Shown here: positions 1-7,380 of the stretch, piece after piece | How the letters are laid out: each line of letters begins with the position of its first letter | Position numbering within the stretch: the stretch's first letter is position 1 | From: an uncultured bacterium | GTDB lineage: Bacteria > Planctomycetota > Phycisphaerae > Phycisphaerales > SM1A02 | Reading direction: 5' to 3' | DNA length: 8,138 nt | NCBI GenBank assembly: GCA_903867275.1 | Contig: CAIPQY010000156.1 | Location: forward strand, 1-8,138 | Position numbers and translations under genes: made by a program | Notes under the pieces: generated by a model | Database searches by the model: none | Told to the model about the DNA's origin: nothing | Seen by the model: only the letters and a program-made list of their open reading frames with translations

Positions 1-6
1 GCAGAA

Positions 7-978
7 TCAGTAGTTCGGCGTGGGTGGGCGATAGTCGCTGAGCTTGATCGAACGGAACCACTCGATCGTGCGCTTCAACCCCTCGTCGAGCGCCACCTTC
101 GGCTGCCAATCGAGCTTCGCCTTCGCCAGCGAAATGTCGGGCCGGCGGCGCGCCGGGTCGTCGGCCGGCAGCGGCTTGCCGGTGCCCACCGTCGACTTGC
201 TGCCCGCGATGGCCACCACCTTCTTCGCGAGTTCCAGCACCGTGAACTCGTCCGGGTTGCCCAGGTTCACCGGGCCCGTGAAGTCATCCGATGCGTTCAT
301 CATGCGGATCAGGCCGTCGATCATGTCGTCCACGTAGCAGAAGCTGCGCGTCTGCGAACCATCGCCGTACAGGGTGATGCTTTCGCCCGCCAGCGCCTGG
401 CGGATGAAGTTGCTCACCACGCGACCGTCGAAGGGATGCACGCGCGGGCCATAGGTGTTGAAGATGCGCACCACCTTGATGCGCACACCATGCTGGCGGT
501 GGTAGTCGAACATCAGCGTCTCGGCGGCGCGCTTGCCCTCGTCGTAGCAGGCACGCGGGCCGATCGGATTCACGTTGCCGCGATAGCTCTCGGGCTGCGG
601 ATGCACATCGGGATCGCCGTACACCTCGCTGGTGCTGGTGTGCAGGATGCGGGCGCGCACGCGCTTGGCAAGCCCCAGACTGTTGATCGCACCCATGACG
701 CTGGTCTTCATGGTCTTGATCGGGTTGTACTGGTAGTGCCCCGGCGCGGCCGGGCAGGCGAGGTTGTAGATCTCGTCCACCTCGAAGCGGAACGGATCCA
801 CCACGTCGTGGCGCACCAGCTCGAAGTTGTGGCAGTCGAGCAGGTGATCCACGTTGCCCTTCTGGCTGGTGAAGAAGTTGTCGAGGCAGATCACGTCGTG
901 CCCTTCGCGCACCAGCCTGTCGCAGAGGTGCGAACCCAGGAATCCGGCGCCGCCAGTGACGAGAATCCGCTTCAGCAT
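7..978 (-). CDS. uxs: UDP-glucuronic acid decarboxylase (UDP-xylose synthase), NAD-dependent SDR family
   Basis: This 323-residue protein of the extended short-chain dehydrogenase/reductase family is predicted to convert UDP-glucuronate to UDP-xylose using bound NAD+, in the cytoplasm, supplying sugar nucleotides for surface polysaccharide. Visible features are the Rossmann loop GGAGFLG at residues 9-15, acidic D33 at the end of the second strand (LDNFF), the CPAAPGHYQYNPIKT segment at 75-89, TSTSEVYG at 114-121 with E118, the catalytic YxxxK as Y145/K149, and the SQTRSF segment with R211. These blocks separate UXS from generic epimerases, and the length matches short bacterial UXS without a transmembrane anchor. 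The start at 978 puts the Rossmann strand (KRILVTGG) right at the N-terminus. The frame stays open far upstream, but that part lies opposite anmK and has no family similarity. The usual Ser of the CPASP motif is Ala78 here. The gene is divergent from anmK. Confidence 0.93.
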   Translation of the reverse strand: MLKRILVTGGAGFLGSHLCDRLVREGHDVICLDNFFTSQKGNVDHLLDCHNFELVRHDVVDPFRFEVDEIYNLACPAAPGHYQYNPIKTMKTSVMGAINSLGLAKRVRARILHTSTSEVYGDPDVHPQPESYRGNVNPIGPRACYDEGKRAAETLMFDYHRQHGVRIKVVRIFNTYGPRVHPFDGRVVSNFIRQALAGESITLYGDGSQTRSFCYVDDMIDGLIRMMNASDDFTGPVNLGNPDEFTVLELAKKVVAIAGSKSTVGTGKPLPADDPARRRPDISLAKAKLDWQPKVALDEGLKRTIEWFRSIKLSDYRPPTPNY

Positions 979-1039
979 TTCCCAAAGGTAGCCGACCCGG
1001 CCCCTCGACGCAGGCGCGCGCGTCGGCGACGATGGCGGC
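979..1039. promoter_or_regulatory. Divergent uxs/anmK intergenic region with -10-like elements close to both starts
   Basis: Both promoters must fit in these 61 bp if they are not inside the genes. On the minus strand a TACCTT hexamer (990-985) lies six bases before the uxs ATG, with no convincing -35. On the plus strand TCGACG (1005-1010), a 17-base spacer and GACGAT (1028-1033) lie six bases before the anmK ATG. Neither start has a good Shine-Dalgarno sequence at normal spacing; GGGA sits too close to the uxs ATG. The positions fit leaderless transcripts, but this is inference from weak hexamers in GC-rich DNA. A GCGCGCGCG run at 1014-1022 is also present. Confidence 0.3.
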
Positions 1040-2137
1040 ATGCGCGAACGATGGGCCCTTGGCACGATGACCGGAACCAGCCTTGATGCGCTGGATGTTT
1101 CCCTGATCCGCGCATCGGGCGAAGGCCTGTCGATGCGCGTGCAGATCGAGGGGCATGCAACGCACGATCTGGGCGGGCTTCGGCCGCGGCTTCGTGCCGC
1201 CGCCGAAGGCGCTGCCCTGAGCGCACGCGAATTCGCGTCGCTGGCGCTCGATTTCGGACGCATGCATGCCGAGGCGATGCAGGCCATGGCCGGTGAACGC
1301 AGCATCGACCTTGCGGCCATCCATGGCCAGACCATCTTCCACGCACCCCCTCTGTCATGGCAGTTGGTGAACCCTTGGCCCGTGGCGCACGCGCTTCGAT
1401 GCCCGGTGGTGAGCGACCTGCGGGGCGCCGACCTTGCGCTCGGGGGCCAGGGCGCACCGATCACGCCTCTGGCCGACTGGATCCTGTTTCGAGACGACGC
1501 GCCGCAGGTCATCGTGAATCTCGGTGGCTTCTGCAACATCACCTGGCTGCCGGGCGCCGATGCAACGATGGACGCGATCGGCGGCGCCGACGTGTGCCCA
1601 TGCAACCACCTGCTGGATGCCGCCGCGCGCACGGCGCTGCAGCAACCCTACGATCGCGATGGCGCATGCGCCGCATCCGGCACCCCGTCGCCCGATGCGC
1701 GAGACGAACTGCTCGCGTTGCTGCAGCACGCCACCCGGGCCGGCCGCTCGCTGGGCACCGGCGATGAAGCCGTGACATGGGTCGCTCGACACGCCCGCTC
1801 GCTCCGACCCGCCGATCTGCTGGCCACCACCTGCGACGCGATCGGCGCACACATCGGCGCCACCGCCATGCTGCGAGCTCCGAACGCGCAACAACTGGTG
1901 TTGGCGGGAGGTGGCGCCCGCAATCGCGCACTGTGTGCGTCCATGCAGCGTGGTGCCGGGGGCGTTCCAACCCGCCACAGCGCGGATCGTGGCGTGCCCG
2001 TGGAAGCCCGCGAATCAGCCGAAATGGCGGTACTTGGGCTGCTTGCGCACGATGGCGTGCCCATCACGCTGCCCGCCGTCACGCGGCGCGGCGCCACACA
2101 CGCGCGCGATGGTCTCTGGTGCCTGCCCGCGACCTGA
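1040..2137 (+). CDS. anmK: Anhydro-N-acetylmuramic acid kinase
   Basis: This 365-residue protein is predicted to use ATP and water to open the 1,6-anhydro ring of anhydroMurNAc released by lytic transglycosylases and to phosphorylate it to MurNAc-6-phosphate, in cytoplasmic murein recycling. The length matches the family (about 370). Family blocks appear in order: the phosphate loop GTMTGTSLDALD at residues 8-19, HGQT at 95-98, GGQGAP at 135-140, NLGGFCNIT at 160-168, the catalytic Asp region with D184, AGGGARN at 289-295, and a C-terminal block resembling the usual PDAKEA...LPAVTGA region. D184 lies where the catalytic base of characterised AnmK proteins sits. The loop after it reads DVCPCN instead of the usual DTGPGN or DTGPAN, placing two cysteines in the substrate loop. 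The ATG at 1040 gives the N-terminal strand directly before the phosphate loop. Divergent from uxs and followed by phoB after 69 bp, it shows no functional link to the phosphate genes. Confidence 0.93.
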   Translation: MRERWALGTMTGTSLDALDVSLIRASGEGLSMRVQIEGHATHDLGGLRPRLRAAAEGAALSAREFASLALDFGRMHAEAMQAMAGERSIDLAAIHGQTIFHAPPLSWQLVNPWPVAHALRCPVVSDLRGADLALGGQGAPITPLADWILFRDDAPQVIVNLGGFCNITWLPGADATMDAIGGADVCPCNHLLDAAARTALQQPYDRDGACAASGTPSPDARDELLALLQHATRAGRSLGTGDEAVTWVARHARSLRPADLLATTCDAIGAHIGATAMLRAPNAQQLVLAGGGARNRALCASMQRGAGGVPTRHSADRGVPVEARESAEMAVLGLLAHDGVPITLPAVTRRGATHARDGLWCLPAT

Positions 2138-2206
2138 ACCAAATCTTCACGGCCACCCAACAGGTTCCATTGAGCTTGCGACCGGGTTGCGTCTAGCCTG
2201 CGCCGG
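2138..2206 (+). promoter_or_regulatory. Candidate phoB promoter with 11-bp-periodic TTGCG repeat
   Basis: The 69-bp gap between anmK and phoB holds TTGAGC (2170-2175), an 18-base spacer and TAGCCT (2194-2199), the last seven bases before the phoB ATG. Overlapping this, TTGCG, TTGCG and CTGCG start at 2176, 2187 and 2198, exactly 11 bp apart, which is the half-site period of Pho boxes bound by PhoB-type regulators. There is no Shine-Dalgarno sequence before phoB and no terminator-like hairpin after anmK. A promoter here is plausible because two functionally unrelated genes meet, but both the hexamers and the operator are inferred. Confidence 0.35.
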
Positions 2207-2920
2207 ATGACGCGTCCCACCGTGCTGATCGTCGAGGATGAACGCGAGATCGCCGACCTCGTCCAGTTCCACCTGCAACGGGCAGGATTCGACGCCTCGA
2301 TCGCGCACCGCGGCAAGGCGGCTCTGGAGTTCATCCGCAAGACGCCGCCTGATGTGGTGGTTCTTGACCTGATGCTGCCGGACCTCGATGGTCTGGAGAT
2401 CTGTCGGCGCATCCGCGCCAGCGACGAGCACCGCCGCATCGGCGTGATCATGGTCACCGCAAAGGGCGACGAAGCCGATGTGGTGGCCGGCATCGAGCTG
2501 GGCGCAGACGACTACCTGAGCAAGCCGTTCAGTCCGCGCGTGCTGGTGGCCCGCGTGAAGAGCGTGATGCGCCGCAGCACCGATGCCAAACCCGCCGCGC
2601 CGCGACGCATCGATCTGGCCGGCGGCCGGCTCGGCGTGGATCCCGAGCGCCATGTCACCACCATTGACGGCAAGCCCGTCGAACTCACCCTGACCGAGTT
2701 CGGCATGCTGCACTTCCTGGCCCTGCGCCCGGGATTCGTTCGAACACGGGACCAGATCATCACCGCCGTGCATGGCCGAAACGTGGTGCTTTCCAGCCGA
2801 ACCGTGGATGTGCACATGACCGCACTGCGCCGCAAGATGGGCGAGCTGGGGGCGCTCATCGAGACCGTGCGCGGCGTCGGCTATCGTTTCGCTGAAGGCG
2901 ATGCCGCCTCAGTGGAATGA
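2207..2920 (+). CDS. phoB: PhoB-like phosphate response regulator, OmpR/PhoB family
   Basis: This 237-residue cytoplasmic transcription factor has an N-terminal receiver domain (about 4-122) and a C-terminal winged helix (about 136-232). Receiver residues are all present: acidic pair E10/D11, phospho-acceptor D54 in VVVLDLMLPD, switch residues T84 and Y103, and K106 in the SKPF motif. The recognition-helix segment SSRTVDVHMTALRRKM includes R198, D201 and H203, and the ending ETVRGVGYRF is typical of the OmpR/PhoB family. Phosphorylation by PhoR would promote dimerisation and binding to direct repeats with 11-bp period upstream of phosphate-responsive genes. The assignment to PhoB rather than another OmpR-type regulator rests on the neighbouring phoR and pstSCAB genes. 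Its TGA overlaps the phoR ATG (ATGA), implying one transcript and translational coupling. The start at 2207 gives a normal N-terminus; there is no Shine-Dalgarno sequence, so translation may be leaderless. Confidence 0.9.
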   Translation: MTRPTVLIVEDEREIADLVQFHLQRAGFDASIAHRGKAALEFIRKTPPDVVVLDLMLPDLDGLEICRRIRASDEHRRIGVIMVTAKGDEADVVAGIELGADDYLSKPFSPRVLVARVKSVMRRSTDAKPAAPRRIDLAGGRLGVDPERHVTTIDGKPVELTLTEFGMLHFLALRPGFVRTRDQIITAVHGRNVVLSSRTVDVHMTALRRKMGELGALIETVRGVGYRFAEGDAASVE

Positions 2921-4272
2921 ACCCCAGAACCGCCACCCACATCCTGCTTCCCGCCGCCTCGCTGCTCGCCATCGCGATCGCGTGGGTGTCGGCCGGTCCT
3001 GCCGTGGCGGCCGGCGTGGGCGCGGCGACATCGGCGATGTGGCTGGTGTGGTCGCTGCGACTGTCGCGTGACGCGCATCGCCTGTCGGATGCCATGCATC
3101 GCATCGCCGAGGGCGGGCGCACATCGCTTCCGATGCAGGTGCATGATGCGCTCGAGGGCATCAGGCGGAACGCCGGCGAACTCGCCACATCGGTTCGCGC
3201 GGCCCGCGATGCCGCCGCGAACGAACGCCTGCGTCGGCGCATCCTGCAGGAGGCGCTGCACGAGGGCCTGGTGATCCTCGATGCGCAGCAGCATGTGCTG
3301 GATGCCAACGACATCGCGGGATGGCTGCTGGGCTTCGATCCCGAGTCCGCGCGCGGCCGCCTGTTGCAGGAGTGCACACGCAGTCCAGCGCTCAACGACG
3401 CCGTCGCGCATGCGTTCACCGCGGGTGGTCGCGAGCAGCGCGACATCGAACCGCCTGGTGTGCCGGGCCTGGTCACCGAGGTGCGCGTGGCCTGCGTGGC
3501 CGACGAAGCGGGCCGACCCGCCGGCGCCCTGCTGCTGCTGTCGGATGTCACGGCGGCGCGCTCGCTCGAGCGCATGCGCAGCGATTTCGCGGCCAACGTG
3601 AGTCACGAGCTGCGCACCCCCATCACCAACATCCGCGGCTATGTCGAGACGCTGCTGCAGGTGGGCATGGAGGATCCCGAAACTTCGCGACGCTTCCTCG
3701 ACATCGTGCACCGAAACGCGTCGCGGCTCGGCGCGCTCGTGGAGGACCTGCTCTCGCTCTCCTTCGTGGAGAGTCCGGGCTCGCGGGAGCGCCTCGAGAT
3801 GGCCGACGTCACGGTGGATCGCCTGTTCGACTGGGTGGAGGCCGAACTGGGCCCCGCTGCGGAAGCACGCGGCATTCGCCTGACGCGCAACGCCAGCCCC
3901 AGCCTGTCGGTGCACGCCAACACGCTGCTTGCCGAGCAGGCCATCGGCAACCTGGTCAGCAACGCCATCCGCTACGCGACGGACGGGACCGTGGTCGAAC
4001 TCGGAGCGACATCCGCCGCCGACGGCGTGGACATCACCGTGCGGGATCAGGGCCCGGGCATCCCGGAACGCCACCTGCCGCGACTGTTCGAGCGCTTCTA
4101 TCGCGTGGAGACCGCGCGCGACCGCGAACGCGGCGGCACCGGCCTGGGCCTTGCGATCGTGAAGCACATCGCCATGGTGCACGGCGGCGACATCCGGGTG
4201 GACAGCGCGCTCGGGCGAGGAAGCGTGTTCACGCTTCGATTGCCTCATGCCGGTGCGGATGCCTCGCCATGA
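2917..4272 (+). CDS. phoR: PhoR-like membrane sensor histidine kinase
   Basis: This 451-residue kinase is the likely partner of PhoB. Two hydrophobic segments (about 8-26 and 29-47) are separated by only a couple of residues, so there is essentially no periplasmic sensor domain, as in classical PhoR. A charged linker follows, then a PAS-like domain (about 109-212, starting near EGLVILD at 116-122). The HisKA domain has SHELRTP at 229-235 with phosphorylated H230. The ATPase domain shows the N box with N345/N349, the G1 box DQGPGIP from D377, F-box residues F391/F394 and the G2 box GGTGLGL at 406-412. All catalytic motifs are intact. The family phosphorylates PhoB under phosphate limitation and takes its signal from the PstSCAB transporter, with PhoU, rather than from phosphate directly; the missing periplasmic domain and adjacent pst genes fit this. 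The start overlaps the phoB stop by 4 bp. Confidence 0.93.
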   Translation: MNPRTATHILLPAASLLAIAIAWVSAGPAVAAGVGAATSAMWLVWSLRLSRDAHRLSDAMHRIAEGGRTSLPMQVHDALEGIRRNAGELATSVRAARDAAANERLRRRILQEALHEGLVILDAQQHVLDANDIAGWLLGFDPESARGRLLQECTRSPALNDAVAHAFTAGGREQRDIEPPGVPGLVTEVRVACVADEAGRPAGALLLLSDVTAARSLERMRSDFAANVSHELRTPITNIRGYVETLLQVGMEDPETSRRFLDIVHRNASRLGALVEDLLSLSFVESPGSRERLEMADVTVDRLFDWVEAELGPAAEARGIRLTRNASPSLSVHANTLLAEQAIGNLVSNAIRYATDGTVVELGATSAADGVDITVRDQGPGIPERHLPRLFERFYRVETARDRERGGTGLGLAIVKHIAMVHGGDIRVDSALGRGSVFTLRLPHAGADASP

Positions 4273-4282
4273 AATGGCCCAT

Positions 4283-4297
4283 TTGGACCAATTCCAA
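4283..4297. repeat. Short inverted repeat upstream of pstS
   Basis: TTGGA, a five-base loop CCAAT, and TCCAA form a perfect 5-bp-arm inverted repeat just after the phoR stop codon. It has no T-run after it, so it does not look like an intrinsic terminator. It may be chance or a minor operator. Confidence 0.25.
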
Positions 4298-4311
4298 GCC
4301 CTGTGTGGCCG

Positions 4312-4344
4312 ATCCTGAACACGTTCTTGACACGGATCGGGCAC
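4312..4344 (-). promoter_or_regulatory. Candidate Pho box (11-bp direct repeats) upstream of pstS
   Basis: Read on the minus strand, three consecutive 11-mers all begin with GTG: GTGCCCGATCC (4344-4334), GTGTCAAGAAC (4333-4323) and GTGTTCAGGAT (4322-4312). The second matches the enterobacterial half-site CTGTCAT at five of seven positions, and the third keeps TGT and contains GTTCA, the core of actinobacterial PHO boxes. Read on the plus strand, TCCTGAACACG (4313-4323) and TTCTTGACACG (4324-4334) share eight of eleven bases. The spacing and place before pstS fit a PhoB site. However, the better match to the known consensus is on the strand opposite to pstS, and such sites normally face the promoter they control. 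Confidence 0.35.
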
Positions 4345-4403
4345 CCTCCGCCCCACCGCGGTTCGCCCGCGCACGCGCCTCGCAACACCCTGGACCCGGA
4401 ACC

Positions 4404-5398
4404 ATGCGAACCCGATTCATCCTCCTGACCGCGACCGCCGTTGCCCTGCTTTCCGTTGCCGCCTCCGCGCCGCAGTCCGGGAGCCAGCTCGCCACCCTGA
4501 AGGGCGAAATCCGCGTCGACGGCAGCAGCACCGTCTACCCCATCACCGAGGCGGTGGCGGAGGACTTCAGCAAGGCCGCCAAGGGCGTCCGCACCACGGT
4601 GGGCGTCAGCGGCACCGGCGGCGGCTTCAAGCGCTTCTGCAAGGGCGAAACGGACATCAGCGATGCCAGCCGCCCGATCACGAAGAGCGAGGCGGAGACC
4701 TGCAAGAGCGCCAACATCGAGTTCGTGGAGTTGCCGGTGGCCTATGACGGCCTGTGCATCGCGATCAGCAAGCAGAACACCTGGGCAACCAAGTTGACGG
4801 TGGACCAGATCAGGAAGATCTACAGCGCGAGCGGAACCGCCAAGACATGGAAGGATCTGGACAGCGCGTGGCCCGATCGCGCGATCAAGGTGTACAGCCC
4901 CGGCACCGACAGCGGCACCTTCGACTACTTCAAGGAAGTCACCGTGGGCAAGGACGGCAAGGTGCGCTCCGACATGAGCGTGAGCGAGGATGACAATGTG
5001 CTGGTGAACGGCGTGGCCGGCGACCGCGACGCGATCGGATACTTCGGCTTCGCCTACTACGTCGAGAACAAGGACAAGCTGGTCGCCGTGGCCGTGGACA
5101 ACGGCAAGGGCGCCGTGCTGCCCACCGATGCCACCATCCTGGATGGCTCCTACGAGCCCTTCAGTCGCCCCGTGTTCATCTACGTGAACCGCAAGTCCGC
5201 CGACCGCCCGGAGATCGGCGCATTCGTGGACTTCTACCTGCAGCAAGCCGCCGCGTTGTCGAAGGAGGTGGGCTACACCCCGCTTCCGGAGTCGATCTAC
5301 GGCACCGCCAGAACCAACTGGAAGGCGCGACGCACGGGCACGCAGTTCCTGGACGTCAAGGGTGACAAGGTGAGCGGTTCGCTGGCGAACGTGTACAA

Positions 5399-5402
<4 letters not shown>
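4404..5402 (+). CDS. pstS: Periplasmic phosphate-binding protein PstS
   Basis: This 332-residue protein is the solute receptor of the high-affinity phosphate ABC transporter. The N-terminus MRTRFILLTATAVALLSVAA is a classical secretion signal (basic residues, hydrophobic core, V-A-A cleavage site after about residue 20). There is no lipobox Cys, so the mature protein should be soluble in the periplasm. Phosphate-binding segments of the family are visible: VDGSSTVYP (38-46), SGTGGGFKRF (69-78), DISDASRPI (84-92) and SPGTDSGTF (165-173). The only mature cysteines noticed, C79 and C100, could form a disulfide. I chose the ATG at 4404 because it places the signal peptide at the N-terminus; an in-frame ATG at 4269 would add 45 residues before it. 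Lysine is written mostly AAG and third positions are strongly G/C, consistent with high expression. Its TGA overlaps the pstC GTG start by 4 bp. Confidence 0.95.
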
Positions 5403-6375
<973 letters not shown>

Positions 6376-6379
<4 letters not shown>

Positions 6380-7380
6380 CCGGCGCGCCACGAAGCCAGG
6401 CGGCGCGCGTGCTGCGCAACCGCGGGTTCCTCACCCTGTGCCTGGCGTGCACCACGCTTGCGGTGCTGGCACTGTTCCTGCTGCTGGGCAGCGTGTTCAT
6501 GCAGGGATGGCACGGGCTCATCGATCAGGAGGCGGTCAAGGCCGTCTTCTCCGAAGGCCACCTCTCGAGCATCCCGAACCTGATCCGCTGGAGCTTCTTC
6601 ACCGAATACGCCAGTCGCCGCCCCGACGCCGCCGGCATCCGCGCGCCGCTGCTCGGCAGCGTGTGGGTGTGCGTCACCTGCATGGTGTGCAGCCTGCCGC
6701 TGGGCGTGGGCACCGCGGTGTACCTGGAGGAATTCGCGCGACGCAACCGCTTCAACCGATTCGTGGAGCTGAACGTGCGCAACCTCGCGGGCGTGCCCAG
6801 CATCGTGTACGGCATCATCGGACTCACCGCGTTCAGTCGCATGTTCGGACTGATCGGCAACGCGGACGGCCAGCCCATCCAGTTCGGCGACCCCGATTCG
6901 CTCTTCAGCCTGCGCCTGCCCTTCGGGCAGAGCGTGCTGGCCGGCGGGCTCACGCTGATGCTGGTGATCCTGCCGATCATCATCATCGCGTCGCAGGAGG
7001 CACTGCGCGCGGTGCCCAAGAGCCTGCGTCAGGCCAGCCATGCGCTGGGCGCAACCACATGGCAGACCACCTGGCATGTCACGCTGCCCGCGGCGATTCC
7101 CACCATCCTCACCGGCGCGATCCTGGCGCTCAGCCGCGCGCTCGGCGAAGCGGCCCCCCTTCTGGTGCTTGGCATTCCGGTGTTCATCACCAGCACGCCG
7201 CAGGGACCGATGAGCAACTTCACCGTGCTGCCATTCCAGATCTTCAACTGGGCGGGTCGACCGCAGGCCGCCTTCCATGACCTGGCCGCCTCTGGCATCA
7301 TCGTCCTGCTCGCGGTGCTGCTCAGCTTCAATGGCCTGGCCATCTACCTGCGCCACCGCCTTCAGAAGACCTCCGCATGA
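6376..7380 (+). CDS. pstA: Phosphate ABC transporter permease PstA
   Basis: This 334-residue inner-membrane protein is the second permease subunit, pairing with PstC. Membrane helices are visible at about 17-42, 93-118, 132-155, 190-208, 236-268 and 304-325. The block LNVRNLAGVPSIVYGIIGL is a hallmark of PstA, and the coupling loop QEALRAVPKSLRQASHALGA (207-226), followed by HVTLPAAIPTILTG, is its EAA motif, with Gln219 where many homologues have Glu. The segment ALGEAAPLLVLG in the fifth helix is also typical of PstA. A periplasmic insertion of about 50 residues lies between helices 1 and 2, including the soluble stretch SEGHLSSIPNLIRWSFFTEY, and is common in this subfamily. The ATG overlaps the pstC stop (ATGA) with a strong ribosome-binding site in front, and its own stop overlaps the pstB ATG. 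It acts with PstB, which should dock on the coupling loop. Confidence 0.95.

Larger units (their letters stand above)
4273..4403 (+). promoter_or_regulatory. phoR-pstS intergenic region, likely pstS promoter/leader
   Basis: At 131 bp this is the largest non-coding gap in the window, and it separates the regulatory genes from the transporter genes. Its first part is less GC-rich than the surroundings and contains the inverted repeat TTGGA/TCCAA (4283-4297). A perfect TTGACA -35-like hexamer lies at 4327-4332 within a candidate Pho box. No convincing -10 hexamer is visible 16-18 bases further on. The last 60 bases before pstS are very GC-rich without a clear ribosome-binding site. An independent phosphate-responsive promoter for pstSCAB is the natural reading, but it is inferred. 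Confidence 0.45.

Noticed and set aside
1352..1358. Perfect CTGTCAT Pho half-site
   Set aside because: It lies inside anmK coding sequence, and no second half-site stands 11 bp to either side.
979..1632. Upstream extension of the uxs reading frame, giving a 541-residue protein
   Set aside because: The extension is Arg/Ser/Ala-rich without family similarity and lies antisense to the well-supported anmK. The 978 start puts the Rossmann fold exactly at the N-terminus.
2138..2206. Intrinsic terminator after anmK
   Set aside because: No GC-rich stem followed by a run of T is present in this gap.
3321..4268. Open frame upstream of pstS inside phoR, in the pstS frame
   Set aside because: It is the +2 shadow of phoR. 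The product is Arg/Ala/Gly-rich with no domain; only the ATG at 4269 was kept as a question.
2881..4374. Long antisense open frame opposite phoR
   Set aside because: It is a shadow of codon bias in GC-rich coding DNA. The sense strand has complete histidine-kinase motifs, while the antisense product has no recognisable domain and is His/Arg/Ala-rich.
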